A DNA stretch of 64,000 nt from Weizmannia acidilactici (GTDB lineage: Bacteria; Bacillota; Bacilli; Bacillales; Bacillaceae_C), in NCBI RefSeq assembly GCF_008974225.1, contig NZ_BKZR01000006.1, positions 1 to 64,000 on the forward strand, written 5' to 3'. The notes under the pieces were generated by a model, which made no database searches, was not told where the DNA came from, and saw only the letters and a list, made by a program, of their open reading frames with translations. The translations under genes were made by a program, and so were the position numbers. Shown piece after piece: positions 35,380 through 42,862 of this stretch. Each line of letters starts with the position of its first letter. Position 1 is the first letter of the stretch.

Positions 35380-35688
35380 TTATTTGCCTATCAATTCAAG
35401 CGCTTTCTTGTAAACTGCTTCGCCATCAACACGCCCGTAAGCAACCGGATCAATGACGTCGATCGGAATTCCGGCTTCTTCGGCGTATTTTTCCAATTTC
35501 TTTTTCATAAAACGCATCTGAGGCCCAATCAGAAGAACATCTGCATTTGCCATTTCATCTTGCGCCTGATCCTGGCCAACCGCCCAAATTTCGGCTTCAT
35601 CGCCGATAGACTCGGCATATTGGCGCATCTTGGAAACTAATAAACTCGTAGACATACCCGAACTGCAGGCAAGCAATATTTTTTTCAT
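35380..35688 (-). CDS. PTS beta-glucoside EIIB component (GmuB-like)
   Basis: 102 residues. Active-site Cys in LLACSSGMSTSLLV (residue 8), which passes phosphate to the sugar in EIIC. AGGAGG precedes ATG. First gene of the operon. Confidence 0.95.
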   Translation of the reverse strand: MKKILLACSSGMSTSLLVSKMRQYAESIGDEAEIWAVGQDQAQDEMANADVLLIGPQMRFMKKKLEKYAEEAGIPIDVIDPVAYGRVDGEAVYKKALELIGK

Positions 35689-35711
35689 GTTAAAAACCTC
35701 CTAAGTTATAT

Positions 35712-35725
35712 TGATATCGTTTACA
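35712..35725 (-). promoter_or_regulatory. Perfect cre (CcpA) site
   Basis: TGTAAACGATATCA on the minus strand fits every position of TGWAANCGNTNWCA. It begins 6 bp downstream of the -10 box, around the transcription start: catabolite repression of the beta-glucoside operon. Confidence 0.85.
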
Positions 35726-35731
35726 TTTATT

Positions 35732-35759
35732 ATTATAATCTTTTATTTTTAAATGTCTA
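35732..35759 (-). promoter_or_regulatory. Promoter of the gmu-like operon
   Basis: TAGACA (35759-35754), a 16-bp spacer and TATAAT (35737-35732) on the minus strand. The -35 box lies inside the operator palindrome. Confidence 0.7.
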
Positions 35760-35766
35760 TACATTT
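35751..35766. promoter_or_regulatory. Palindromic operator, probable GmuR-like binding site
   Basis: AAATGTCTATACATTT: perfect 6-bp arms around CTAT, covering the -35 box. Size and place suit a GntR-family repressor. Confidence 0.6.
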
Positions 35767-35900
35767 ATATAAAAAACATTGAACATTTTTTGAAGACCTG
35801 ACTCTGAGAGAGGCGCAGCGGGAGTTGTGACAACTTTTTGTCTCATTTTCTTTTCATTTTTCCTTCATTTGTTTTTAATATGCGAGGGCTACATTATAGT

Positions 35901-36000
35901 TGTAGCAAGGAAAAAGCAACAAACCCTTAAGTTTCTAGATACCCCCCTTAATGTCTAGAAAAAACTCCCCTTACCAAACCGGCCTGGCGCCGGTTTTTTT
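35901..36000 (+). ncRNA. Candidate C-rich regulatory RNA 1
   Basis: A -10-like CATTAT near 35892-35897 leads to a short transcript. It contains a perfect 8-bp stem TTTCTAGA/TCTAGAAA (35932-35939, 35954-35961) exposing CCCCCC in its loop, a linker with CTCCCC, and an intrinsic terminator AACCGGC/GCCGGTT plus T7 (35977-36000). Layout (C-run loop, C-run linker, terminator) recalls RsaE/RoxS-type RNAs that pair with ribosome sites. A paralogue with shared upstream text is at 36850. No ORF. Confidence 0.6.
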
Positions 36001-36005
36001 GCAAA

Positions 36006-36041
36006 TCAAAGCCAGCACTTGTTATCTCGCGCTGGCTTTGC
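36006..36041. repeat. Inverted repeat after RNA 1
   Basis: CAAAGCCAGC/GCTGGCTTTG, perfect 10-bp arms without a long T-run; a possible back-up terminator. Confidence 0.5.
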
Positions 36042-36225
36042 TATGTGCGAAACATATCCGTTTGTTTTTCACCGGCACAAATTAACCTAAATTCCCAGTT
36101 AAATGCAAGATAGTACGAATAGCCTCTTAATGGCACAATTGCGGTGAAAATCCGGTTTTTTGCGGCACGATTCATGCATGCGGCATAAATTGAATGCAGA
36201 GCACAATCCCGCATATTTATGCACC

Positions 36226-36342
36226 CTATATTTCCTCTTCCTCTTCATCCCATTCTTCTTCCCAGCTTTCATCGTCCCAATCCCAGTCGTCCCAGTCTTC
36301 TTCTGTATCCAATTTGAACAAGCTTAACAGCCGTTTGATCAT
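36226..36342 (-). CDS. 38-residue acidic, Trp-rich peptide
   Basis: AAAGGAG precedes ATG by 9 bases. The product starts MIKRLLSLFKLDTEEDW and is then almost only Asp, Glu and Trp, ending EEEEEI. A short amphipathic basic head and a strongly acidic tail. Not recognised; the composition would suit a metal- or protein-binding role, but that is speculation. Lies between the two candidate small RNAs. Confidence 0.6.
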   Translation of the reverse strand: MIKRLLSLFKLDTEEDWDDWDWDDESWEEEWDEEEEEI

Positions 36343-36473
36343 GCCCAATGTTCTCCTTTCTTTTTTCTATAGGATTCTCCATTCCACCAAGCAATATTCA
36401 GACCGTCTGCTGCATCCATAAAACAGTGCCTAATGGGGAACAATAAAAGTACCTATTTCCGGAGGTGAAAAAC

Positions 36474-36629
36474 ATGGATACGTGGTTTTATCTTCATCTT
36501 ATCAATACGTTTTATTTTGTTCTCTTCATGTTTTGTGTGCCGCCGGTGGTCGCTGCATTGCTTTGCTGGCAGGAAATCAAAGAATACCTTAACACCAGGA
36601 AAGGGGCACAAAATGAAAAACAGGGATGA
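36474..36629 (+). CDS. 51-residue membrane peptide
   Basis: GGAGGTG precedes ATG. One hydrophobic segment (about 10-31, INTFYFVLFMFCVPPVVAAL) and a charged tail. Its last bases overlap the start of the next small gene in another frame, so the two are coupled. Not recognised. Confidence 0.55.
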   Translation: MDTWFYLHLINTFYFVLFMFCVPPVVAALLCWQEIKEYLNTRKGAQNEKQG

Positions 36630-36744
36630 GCAAATTTTCGACTGGTTTAATCAATTGTTTAAAATTATTAATTCAAAGGGGGATATTGGGGAAATCAAAC
36701 AGATCGGTCAAAAATATAAATGGAAACAGCCGCCGAAAAAATGA
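36613..36744 (+). CDS. 43-residue small basic protein
   Basis: ATG inside the end of the preceding gene, with AAAGGGG six bases upstream. Product MKNRDEQIFDWFNQLFKIIN, then a Lys-rich tail ending KWKQPPKK. Not recognised. Overlap with the membrane peptide suggests a two-peptide unit. Confidence 0.5.
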   Translation: MKNRDEQIFDWFNQLFKIINSKGDIGEIKQIGQKYKWKQPPKK

Positions 36745-36849
36745 AGCGGCAAGAGGATGAATAATCATTTTCCCCAAAAAACGACATTTCTCATCAAAAA
36801 TTCATTTTTCTTTCATGATTTTTTAGGAAATAACGGCTATTATGAAAAA

Positions 36850-36952
36850 TGTAGCAACGACAAGTTACAAAACCCTATACCAACTAGACACCCCCCTTTT
36901 TTTGTTGTCTAGCAATACCCCCTAAAAAACCGGCTTTTGCCGGTTTTTATTT
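36850..36952 (+). ncRNA. Candidate C-rich regulatory RNA 2 (paralogue of RNA 1)
   Basis: -10-like TATTAT at 36838-36843; then GTAGCAACGACAAGTTACAA, matching the start of RNA 1. A 7-bp stem CTAGACA/TGTCTAG (36884-36890, 36906-36912) displays CCCCCC. The linker has CCCCC (36918-36922) and the terminator is AAAACCGGC/GCCGGTTTT (36926-36947). The 3' end overlaps the convergent YqcI-like gene's stop codon. Both RNAs share a T/C-rich upstream block (TTCATTTTTCYTTCAT). Confidence 0.6.
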
Positions 36953-37680
36953 CTTGCCTTCGCAAAGGGGCAGGTTTGCGGCCGGCCGTTATCATCACGC
37001 AGAAAATACTGGCGCCATTCAAAATTGTCTTTTTCGCCGTACTGCTTCAATTCCGGGTGGATCGGCACGGAATCGTAAGCTGCAAGCCTTTGATGGATGG
37101 ACGCCCTCGTTCGTTCCGCTTTCCGCTTATCTTTGGAAAATTGCTCGAGCACCGCGCGTGGTGTCAAGGCAAACATCAAATACGGAAAATGCCGGCTCCG
37201 GCGTTTTTGATGGGCTGGTGATGCCCCGTAAACAAAATACTTTTCTCCATGGAAACAAAACTGCCAAAGTGGATGTTCCGGATCTTCCGGGATATCAGCG
37301 GGCCAGTCCTCCTCATCAAGGCTTCCCGCTTCGGATAAAATCTGCCAAAACAGTTGTTCATAATCCTCTATGCCGCCTTCAAAATGCGGCAGGTTGCTAA
37401 AAACGATCAGCGACGTATACGGCCCGTATTGGCGCCAGTTTCCCGAATAGTTTTTTAAAATAGAAGCAAATGAGCTACCAGCAGCCTCCCCGCCCTCGAT
37501 AAAAGCATATTGTATCTGATCCAGCGCAAACCCGGCCACAGCCGGCACACACGGAAACGGCTTGTTTTTATCAGAAAGCCTGGCGGCAAATGAGGTAAAT
37601 GCATCAACCATCCAGCCGTCCAATGCATGGGCATTTTTTTCAATCCACGTCCGGGCAGCGGTCTTTTCTTTGATCTCCAT
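36922..37680 (-). CDS. YqcI/YcgG-family protein
   Basis: 252 residues. Family hallmarks: FPCVPAVAGFALDQIQYAF in the N-terminal third, GPYTSLIVFSNLP, the Trp/Pro-rich middle DPEHPLWQFCFHGEKYFVYG and RRSRHFPYLMFALTPRAVLE. Cytoplasmic, biochemical role unknown (proposed heme-related in other bacteria, not testable here). GGAGG precedes ATG. Monocistronic. Confidence 0.85.
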   Translation of the reverse strand: MEIKEKTAARTWIEKNAHALDGWMVDAFTSFAARLSDKNKPFPCVPAVAGFALDQIQYAFIEGGEAAGSSFASILKNYSGNWRQYGPYTSLIVFSNLPHFEGGIEDYEQLFWQILSEAGSLDEEDWPADIPEDPEHPLWQFCFHGEKYFVYGASPAHQKRRSRHFPYLMFALTPRAVLEQFSKDKRKAERTRASIHQRLAAYDSVPIHPELKQYGEKDNFEWRQYFLRDDNGRPQTCPFAKARNKNRQKPVF

Positions 37681-37774
37681 TTCTTTTCCTCCATTTGATG
37701 TTCCGGAAAAAACCGGCTTTTATGCATACTGTATGAGGAAAAAGAAATTTGGGTGAAAAAAGGCCGGGACACAG

Positions 37775-37933
37775 CTATTCTGCATCCCGGACAAGCACAT
37801 AACGATCCTCTATCGTCTTCGGCGACACCATATTACCGGTGCCGAGGATGGCGCTTTCATTTTGGACCGCCACGACCATGGCGAGGGTGTTATGCTGTTT
37901 TTCTTTGTATACCTGACCGACTTTGATGTCCAT
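37775..37933 (-). CDS. 52-residue conserved-looking small protein
   Basis: AAAGGTGGG precedes ATG. Product MDIKVGQVYKEKQHNTLAMV, then a beta-rich tail to YVLVRDAE. The pattern (KVGQVY ... VVAVQNESAIL) suggests a small SH3-like barrel. Not assigned to a family. Twelve bases after the next small gene, so probably one transcript. Confidence 0.6.
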   Translation of the reverse strand: MDIKVGQVYKEKQHNTLAMVVAVQNESAILGTGNMVSPKTIEDRYVLVRDAE

Positions 37934-37945
37934 GTGAACCCACCT

Positions 37946-38107
37946 TTATAAATGTGTGCGGCGTTTTTGCTGTTCCTGGATCGCTTTATTTCTTTCGCCG
38001 CCGTCGGATAGTTCTTCATACGCAAATTCGGTTTCTTCGCTTTCAGCCGCTATCAGGTCAGTAGAAGCCTGATGATTGTTCGGCGCGGCCTGTTCATTCC
38101 ATTTCAA
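37946..38107 (-). CDS. 53-residue acidic small protein, TTG start
   Basis: GGGGGAG lies 5 bases before TTG. Product MKWNEQAAPNNHQASTDLIA, then AESEETEFAYEELSDGGERN and a basic end QQKRRTHL. Hydrophilic and probably disordered, similar in character to small spore-associated proteins of Bacillus, but not recognised. Confidence 0.55.
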   Translation of the reverse strand: MKWNEQAAPNNHQASTDLIAAESEETEFAYEELSDGGERNKAIQEQQKRRTHL

Positions 38108-38350
38108 CTGGACTCCCCCTTTCCGTCTTTAATATGCTACTCGCGCCACGAAAACATGCATGCCGGACGTATCGCTTTTTCCGGATCGAATTGGGCCATT
38201 ACATTTTGCTGGCCACGAAACAGGAAATATCCCAGCAAAGCAGAAGTCAATCGGCCGCCATCCATGGACCTAAGATCCGGATCCCGCCACAATCGTTTAA
38301 TCCCCTTCCGAATGGGTAAACTATGCTAAAACGATAAGGGGGCGGTTGGA

Positions 38351-39157
38351 CATGGATCAATCTTCGCATGGGAAAATCCAACTGCACGGCTTTAACAACT
38401 TGACGAAGTCGCTCAGCTTTAATATGTATGACATTTCTATACGGCAACGAAAAAAGAAAGGGAAGCCTACATAGAATATATTGACGAACAGTACAACGCG
38501 GAGCGGCTCACGGATATTTTAACAAATGTATCCGATTTGATTGGCGCGCATGTGCTCAACATTGCTAAGCAGGATTACGTGCCGCAGGGTGCAAGCGTGA
38601 CCGTGCTGATTTCGGAAGGGCCGGTTGTCGAAGTACCAAAGGAACAGCTGAAAGAATTGCCCGGCACGCTGCCGGAATCGGTCGTGATGCAACTTGACAA
38701 AAGCCATATAACTGTCCATACTTATCCGGAGTACCACCCGAGCGAAGGCATTTCCACATTCCGTGCGGATATTGACGTTTCGACCTGCGGAGAGATTTCG
38801 CCGCTAAAAGCTTTGCATTATCTCATTCATTCTTTCGATACCGATATTATGACGATCGATTACCGGGTGCGCGGCTTTACCCACGACATCAACGAAAAAA
38901 AACTATTTATCGACCATGATATCAGCTCAATCCAAAACTACATTCCGGAATCCACCAAGGCCCTTTACGATATGATTGACGTGAATGTATACGAGGAGCA
39001 TATTTTCCATACAAAATGCCGGCTGAAAGCATTTGATCTTGATAATTATTTATTCGGCCATACAAAAGTTGAACTGTCGCCGGATCAGATCAGAGGCATT
39101 ACCTCAAGATTGAAAACGGAGATGGATGAAATTTTTTATGGGAAAAATATGGCTTAA
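38351..39157 (+). pseudogene. speD: S-adenosylmethionine decarboxylase proenzyme, frameshifted
   Basis: The enzyme makes decarboxylated AdoMet for spermidine synthesis after self-cleavage. The N-terminus MDQSSHGKIQLHGFNNLTKS runs from an ATG with AAGGGGGCGG upstream, then the frame is lost near 38437 (one base missing where Cys-Tyr is expected). The second frame continues YTATKKEREAYIEYIDEQY through the cleavage site LDKSHITVHTYPE to VSTCGEISPLKALHYLIH and a normal end. The long, E. coli-like form of about 268 residues. One frameshift is the only defect, so either a recent mutation or a read error. Confidence 0.85.
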
Positions 39158-39290
39158 GGCGGATGCCGCCGGTGTCGGGAAAATTCTACGCGCACATTAC
39201 CGGAATGTCCCGGAATCACTGCTGGTGGATTCCGCGGCTTTAATACGGGATAACCGATACCTGCAAATCAAATGATGCGATTGATCCCCG

Positions 39291-39319
39291 AAAAAGCGGC
39301 TTCAGCCTGCCGCTTTTTT
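39291..39319 (+). terminator. Terminator after speD
   Basis: AAAAAGCGGC/GCCGCTTTTTT hairpin with T-run on the plus strand. Confidence 0.75.
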
Positions 39320-39396
39320 GCATGCCGGGAACCTCAATCTGGATGTTTTTGAAGGGAATTGGTAAACTGGGGTTACAGGTAGAGGAGGTTTTGGAG

Positions 39397-40128
39397 ATGG
39401 AAACAGAAAGAGGCAACATTAGAGATCTTCCGTTTGAAAGCTGGGAGCTCGGGGAAACGCTCAATCTTTGGGTGTATTTTCCGGCACGGTTTTCCCCGCT
39501 TTATAAATATTCGCTGTGCATCTGCCAGGACGGGAAAGATTTTTTCCAGCTCGGCCGTATTGCGCGCACCGCGGACGAACTGCTCGCGAATTCCAAAATT
39601 GAGGACGTGATCATTGTCGGGATTCCGTATGCCAATATTCAGGACCGGCGCCGGAAATACCATCCGGATGGCGAACAAAATCCCGCTTACATCCGCTTTT
39701 TGGCGCATGAACTCGTACCATACCTTGACCGCGAGTTTCCGACTTACCAAATGGGGGCAAGCCGCACCTTAATGGGCGATTCACTTGCGGCAACCGTATC
39801 GTTAATGGCGGCGCTAAAGTACCCGCACACGTTCGGAAAAGCCGCGCTGATGTCGCCGCTCGTCAATGAAAAAGTGTTGGCAGCCGTAAAGCAATGCCCT
39901 GATCCGCAGCTCGTGAACATTTATCATATCGTCGGGAAAGGCGAGACGGAAGTCAAAACTACCGACGGGAAAATCCAGAATTTTGTTACACCGAACAGAA
40001 AACTGCATGACGCGCTTACCAAAAAAGGGTTCCCCGGTTTTTATGAAGAATTTGACGGCAACCACTCTTGGAGGTATTGGCAAAAAGAATTACGGCGGGC
40101 GCTGCTTTACCATTTTAAAAAGTATTAA
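39397..40128 (+). CDS. yjcH: Alpha/beta-hydrolase esterase, YjcH-like
   Basis: 243 residues, enterochelin-esterase-like fold. Nucleophile Ser in TLMGDSLAATVSL (G-D-S-L, about residue 134), a late catalytic His in FDGNHSWRYWQKELR, and an Asp region between. The ORF opens at 39322, but GAGGAGG lies 8 bases before ATG 39397. Substrate unknown. First gene of a yjcH-yjcG-yjcF cluster, as in other Bacillus. Confidence 0.85.
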   Translation: METERGNIRDLPFESWELGETLNLWVYFPARFSPLYKYSLCICQDGKDFFQLGRIARTADELLANSKIEDVIIVGIPYANIQDRRRKYHPDGEQNPAYIRFLAHELVPYLDREFPTYQMGASRTLMGDSLAATVSLMAALKYPHTFGKAALMSPLVNEKVLAAVKQCPDPQLVNIYHIVGKGETEVKTTDGKIQNFVTPNRKLHDALTKKGFPGFYEEFDGNHSWRYWQKELRRALLYHFKKY

Positions 40129-40198
40129 TTTTTCATAAACTTTTATGATAAAATTGTATCATAGCGGAATCCAAATCCAAAAAAAGGAGGCTAGACCA

Positions 40199-40711
40199 TT
40201 GAAGTACGCACTGGTTGTTTTTCCGTCCAAAAAACTTCAGGACCTTGTCAATTCCTACCGGAAGCGTTATGACCCGCATTACGCGCTTATTCCCCCGCAT
40301 ATTACATTAAAAGCGGCGTTTGAGGCGTCCGAGAATCAGGCAGAAACATTTACCGCGCAACTTAAAGAGATCGCGAAAAAATACAACCCGTTTTTATTGA
40401 AAGTGACAAAAGTAAAGTCGTTCGAACCTGTCAGCAACACGATTTATTTCAAAGTCGAACCGACACCCGAACTTGAAGGACTTTTTGCCGATTTCAGGGA
40501 CCATTTGCCGGGCGATCCCCCTCCTTATCCGTTTGTGCCGCATATTACCATTGGGCAGAAACTATCGAAAGAAGAACACGCCGATATTTACCGCCAGCTG
40601 GAAATGGTAGGCATTGAACATAAGGAAATGGTAAATCGTTTCCACTTATTGTACCAGCTTGAAAACGAAACTTGGACCGTTTATGAAACATTTCATCTTG
40701 GAAAGGATTAA
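40199..40711 (+). CDS. yjcG: 2'-5' RNA ligase/phosphodiesterase-fold protein, YjcG-like
   Basis: 170 residues with the two HxT motifs of the 2H family: PPHITLKAAFE (about 41-51) and VPHITIGQKLS (about 115-125). Probable cyclic phosphodiesterase acting on RNA or nucleotides. AAGGAGG sets the start at TTG 40199; the upstream ATG 40145 has no such site. Confidence 0.88.
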   Translation: MKYALVVFPSKKLQDLVNSYRKRYDPHYALIPPHITLKAAFEASENQAETFTAQLKEIAKKYNPFLLKVTKVKSFEPVSNTIYFKVEPTPELEGLFADFRDHLPGDPPPYPFVPHITIGQKLSKEEHADIYRQLEMVGIEHKEMVNRFHLLYQLENETWTVYETFHLGKD

Positions 40712-40716
40712 CAAAC

Positions 40717-41142
40717 GTGGATGTAAAAATTGTAGAAAACGATAAAGAACAAGAAGAAGCTTTCCAGATTCGGAAAACCGTTTTTGTAAAAGAACAACAT
40801 GTGCCGGTTGAAGAAGAAATCGATAAATTTGAGAAAGACTGTACGCATTTTCTCCTGTATGACAGGGGAAAACCGGCAGGCGCCGGCCGTTTTCGCATCA
40901 TGGACGGGTACGGAAAAGTGGAGCGCATCTGCATCCTGCCTGAAGTGCGCGGCAAAGGGGCAGGCAGGCGGCTAATGCTTGCCATTGAAGATTTCGCCGG
41001 GAAACAAGGTGTTTCGAAACTAAAATTAAACGCACAAACGCATGCGATTCCGTTTTACGAAAAACTCGGGTACCGCGTCACATCTGATGAATTCCTTGAT
41101 GCCGGCATTCCCCATAAAGCGATGGAAAAAACATTAAAATAG
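40717..41142 (+). CDS. yjcF: GNAT N-acetyltransferase, YjcF-like
   Basis: 141 residues. Acetyl-CoA loop in ILPEVRGKGAGRRLMLAIE (about 71-89) and the C-terminal FYEKLGYRVTSDEFLDAGIPH. GTG start 9 bases after AAAGGA, 5 bp behind yjcG. Acceptor unknown; the terminator at 41136 closes the operon. Confidence 0.9.
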   Translation: MDVKIVENDKEQEEAFQIRKTVFVKEQHVPVEEEIDKFEKDCTHFLLYDRGKPAGAGRFRIMDGYGKVERICILPEVRGKGAGRRLMLAIEDFAGKQGVSKLKLNAQTHAIPFYEKLGYRVTSDEFLDAGIPHKAMEKTLK

Positions 41143-41169
41143 CACTTGCGAAAAGGCAAGTGCTATTTT
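41136..41169 (+). terminator. Terminator of the yjcHGF operon
   Basis: Perfect 14-bp arms AAAATAGCACTTGC/GCAAGTGCTATTTT. Confidence 0.8.
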
Positions 41170-41253
41170 ATATTCAGCGGTTTGCTATATTAATACTATG
41201 AAAATAAATTTTATTTAAAAAATACATATACTTATACTAAGAGGGGTGAGGAA

Positions 41254-41475
41254 ATGTTTTCGAATCTTTATTTAGCAGCGTTAATTTTAGGTTCAACTGT
41301 CGGCATCTATGGATTAATCTGTGTTGTGTATTACGATGACAAGTTGAGAAAAAAACCAGATGATAACACGATTAAGATTTACTATTCAACCCGTTTAAAA
41401 ACCAGTATGTGGGTTTTAGTAGCAGATATCGTTTTTATAGGTTTTCTGATGTTTATCAGTTTCAAATTTCTATAG
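41254..41475 (+). CDS. 73-residue protein with two membrane helices
   Basis: AGAGGGGTGAGG precedes ATG. Helices at about 6-26 (LAALILGSTVGIYGLICVVY) and 51-71, joined by a charged loop DDKLRKKPDDN. Not recognised. Lies between the yjcF terminator and sporulation genes. Confidence 0.6.
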   Translation: MFSNLYLAALILGSTVGIYGLICVVYYDDKLRKKPDDNTIKIYYSTRLKTSMWVLVADIVFIGFLMFISFKFL

Positions 41476-41551
41476 TGTCCATAAATATCATGCCTGAATA
41501 TCTCCTGAACGATTTTTTTCAAACTTTGTAAAGTTCAATAAAGAAACATCC

Positions 41552-41806
41552 TTATATTTTGATATCAATTTTTTTCCCTAAACCGGTCATATTAGCTATA
41601 AAGCGCGGCGTCCGCATGTTGGTTTTAACCGGAAGGGCAGATTTCCAGCCGGAAATGGAATCGCCGGAAGCGCCGAATTGCCGACGAATGGGCAAAATTT
41701 TTGATATAGCGCCTGCCTTTGCAATTTCCGTACGGCAGGAAGCCAGCTGGTCATAAATCTGGTATTGTTGGGACTGGTAATTGGAGATTGGAGCGATGAA
41801 ACCCAT
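41552..41806 (-). CDS. 84-residue unknown protein (MGFIAPISNYQ...)
   Basis: AAAGGAG lies 8 bases before ATG 41806 (an in-frame GTG at 41815 overlaps that site). Product begins MGFIAPISNYQSQQYQIYDQ, with a basic C-terminal half. The N-terminus resembles a group of small Bacillus proteins beginning MGFIxPIxNxQxxQY, function unknown. Next to spoVIF, so a sporulation link is possible. Confidence 0.55.
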   Translation of the reverse strand: MGFIAPISNYQSQQYQIYDQLASCRTEIAKAGAISKILPIRRQFGASGDSISGWKSALPVKTNMRTPRFIANMTGLGKKIDIKI

Positions 41807-41868
41807 AGCAGCCACTCCTTTTTCGTTCTTTAAAACCTATACCCTTTCTACTGTCATCTTAAACACAT

Positions 41869-41905
41869 CAAAGCGGACTTGCATCTGTTTTGCAAGCCCG
41901 CTTTG
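41869..41905 (-). terminator. Hairpin after spoVIF
   Basis: CAAAGCGGGCTTGCA/TGCAAGTCCGCTTTG, imperfect 15-bp stem directly past the stop codon; T-tail weak. Confidence 0.55.
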
Positions 41906-41906
41906 T

Positions 41907-42164
41907 TTACTTTCCGTTGTTCATCATGTTATTGATCGTGTTTAAATCCAGTTTTTTCCCGTCCTGGATAACCGATTCCACGATTTTATCTTCCAGCTCT
42001 TTCGGCACACGTTTGTTTGCGATTTGCGATACGCGCCGGATGATGCCGCGAACGGTTTTTTCGTCCTTAAAGTTTGCATTTTGCAGGGAATTGGCCAGCT
42101 GGAAAATATCGTTCATATTGACACCCGTTTTTTTCTCAATATTTTTAAAAAACTGATTATCCAC
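41907..42164 (-). CDS. spoVIF: Stage VI sporulation protein F
   Basis: 85 residues. The sequence MDNQFFKNIEKKTGVNMNDI and RVSQIANKRVPKELEDKIVE matches SpoVIF (YjcC), a forespore/coat regulator acting with GerE in late coat assembly. GTG start with AAAGGGG eight bases upstream. Position among coat and SpoVA genes fits. Confidence 0.85.
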   Translation of the reverse strand: MDNQFFKNIEKKTGVNMNDIFQLANSLQNANFKDEKTVRGIIRRVSQIANKRVPKELEDKIVESVIQDGKKLDLNTINNMMNNGK

Positions 42165-42245
42165 GTTTTGATCGCCCCTTTCTTTCAGCTGTTTTATCGT
42201 ATGAAAGGAGGCGCCAGAATGACAGTGAAAAAAACGGATTTTCCC

Positions 42246-42285
42246 AAAAAAAGGCGAGGAAGCGCATTCCCCGCTCTTTTTTCAT
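42246..42285 (-). terminator. Terminator of the YjcZ-like gene
   Basis: AGCGGGGAA/TTCCTCGCCT hairpin then TTTTTTT on the minus strand. Confidence 0.65.
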
Positions 42286-42289
42286 CTAA

Positions 42290-42406
42290 TTAGCAGAAAC
42301 TTGCTCCAACAATAATCAGTAGGATGAATAGCACGACAATCAACACAAACGTGCTGCCGTAGCCGTAGCCGTAACCATAACCGCAGCCGTAACCATATCC
42401 GTACAT
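42290..42406 (-). CDS. yjcZ: YjcZ-family sporulation peptide
   Basis: 38 residues: a Gly-Tyr repeat head (MYGYGYGCGYGYGYGYGS) and one membrane helix (TFVLIVVLFILLIIVGASFC). GAGGTG precedes ATG. This composition is diagnostic of the YjcZ group, small spore-associated membrane peptides. Function unknown. Confidence 0.85.
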   Translation of the reverse strand: MYGYGYGCGYGYGYGYGSTFVLIVVLFILLIIVGASFC

Positions 42407-42489
42407 GTTCTTCACCTCACTTCGTGGATTACACTATACAGTATGTAAGGTGTAGGCATTCGGTATGGGCGTATGTTTGGCTGGTACAA

Positions 42490-42846
42490 TTATCCTTTTG
42501 GCTTAAAAATAAGCGAACCGATAAAACCGAAAATGATTGCAGCCGAAATCCCGGAAGATGTCACTTCAAACATGCCGGTCAATACGCCGACAATGCCGTG
42601 CCTTTGGACTTCCTGCATCGCACCGGTCGCCAGTGCATTGCCAAAGCTTGTAATCGGAATGGTTGCGCCTGCTCCAGCAAAATTCACCAACGGTTCGTAA
42701 AGGCCCAATCCTGAAAGAATGGCGCCGGCAGTAACGAGGACACTCATCGTATGGCCCGGAGATAATTTTGCGACATCAAAGAGCAGCTGCCCGATAACAC
42801 AGATGAGACCGCCGATGACAAATGCCCAGAAAAACATCGCTAACAT
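42490..42846 (-). CDS. spoVAE: Stage V sporulation protein AE
   Basis: 118 residues, three to four membrane helices; typical FDVAKLSPGHTMSVLVTAGA and ATIPITSFGNALATGAMQEV. Part of the SpoVA channel that moves dipicolinic acid into the forespore and out at germination. AAAGGGAG places the start at ATG 42846; its 5' end lies just past spoVAD. Confidence 0.92.
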   Translation of the reverse strand: MLAMFFWAFVIGGLICVIGQLLFDVAKLSPGHTMSVLVTAGAILSGLGLYEPLVNFAGAGATIPITSFGNALATGAMQEVQRHGIVGVLTGMFEVTSSGISAAIIFGFIGSLIFKPKG

Positions 42847-42862
42847 ATTCCAACTCCCTTTC

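Larger units (their letters stand above)
35689..35880. other. Control region of the gmu-like operon
   Basis: Holds the cre site, promoter and palindromic operator listed separately. The remainder up to the first small RNA is AT-rich with no gene. Confidence 0.6.

Noticed and set aside
39160..39280. Frame after speD (ADAAGVGKILRAHYRNVPES...)
   Set aside because: Looks coding-like in codon use but has no start or ribosome site and no recognised family; could be a read-through shadow before the speD terminator.
42219..42293. 24-residue frame with AAAGGAGG upstream (MTVKKTDFPKKRRG...)
   Set aside because: It lies across the terminator hairpin of the YjcZ-like gene on the opposite strand and has no helix or motif; the ribosome-like site may be chance.
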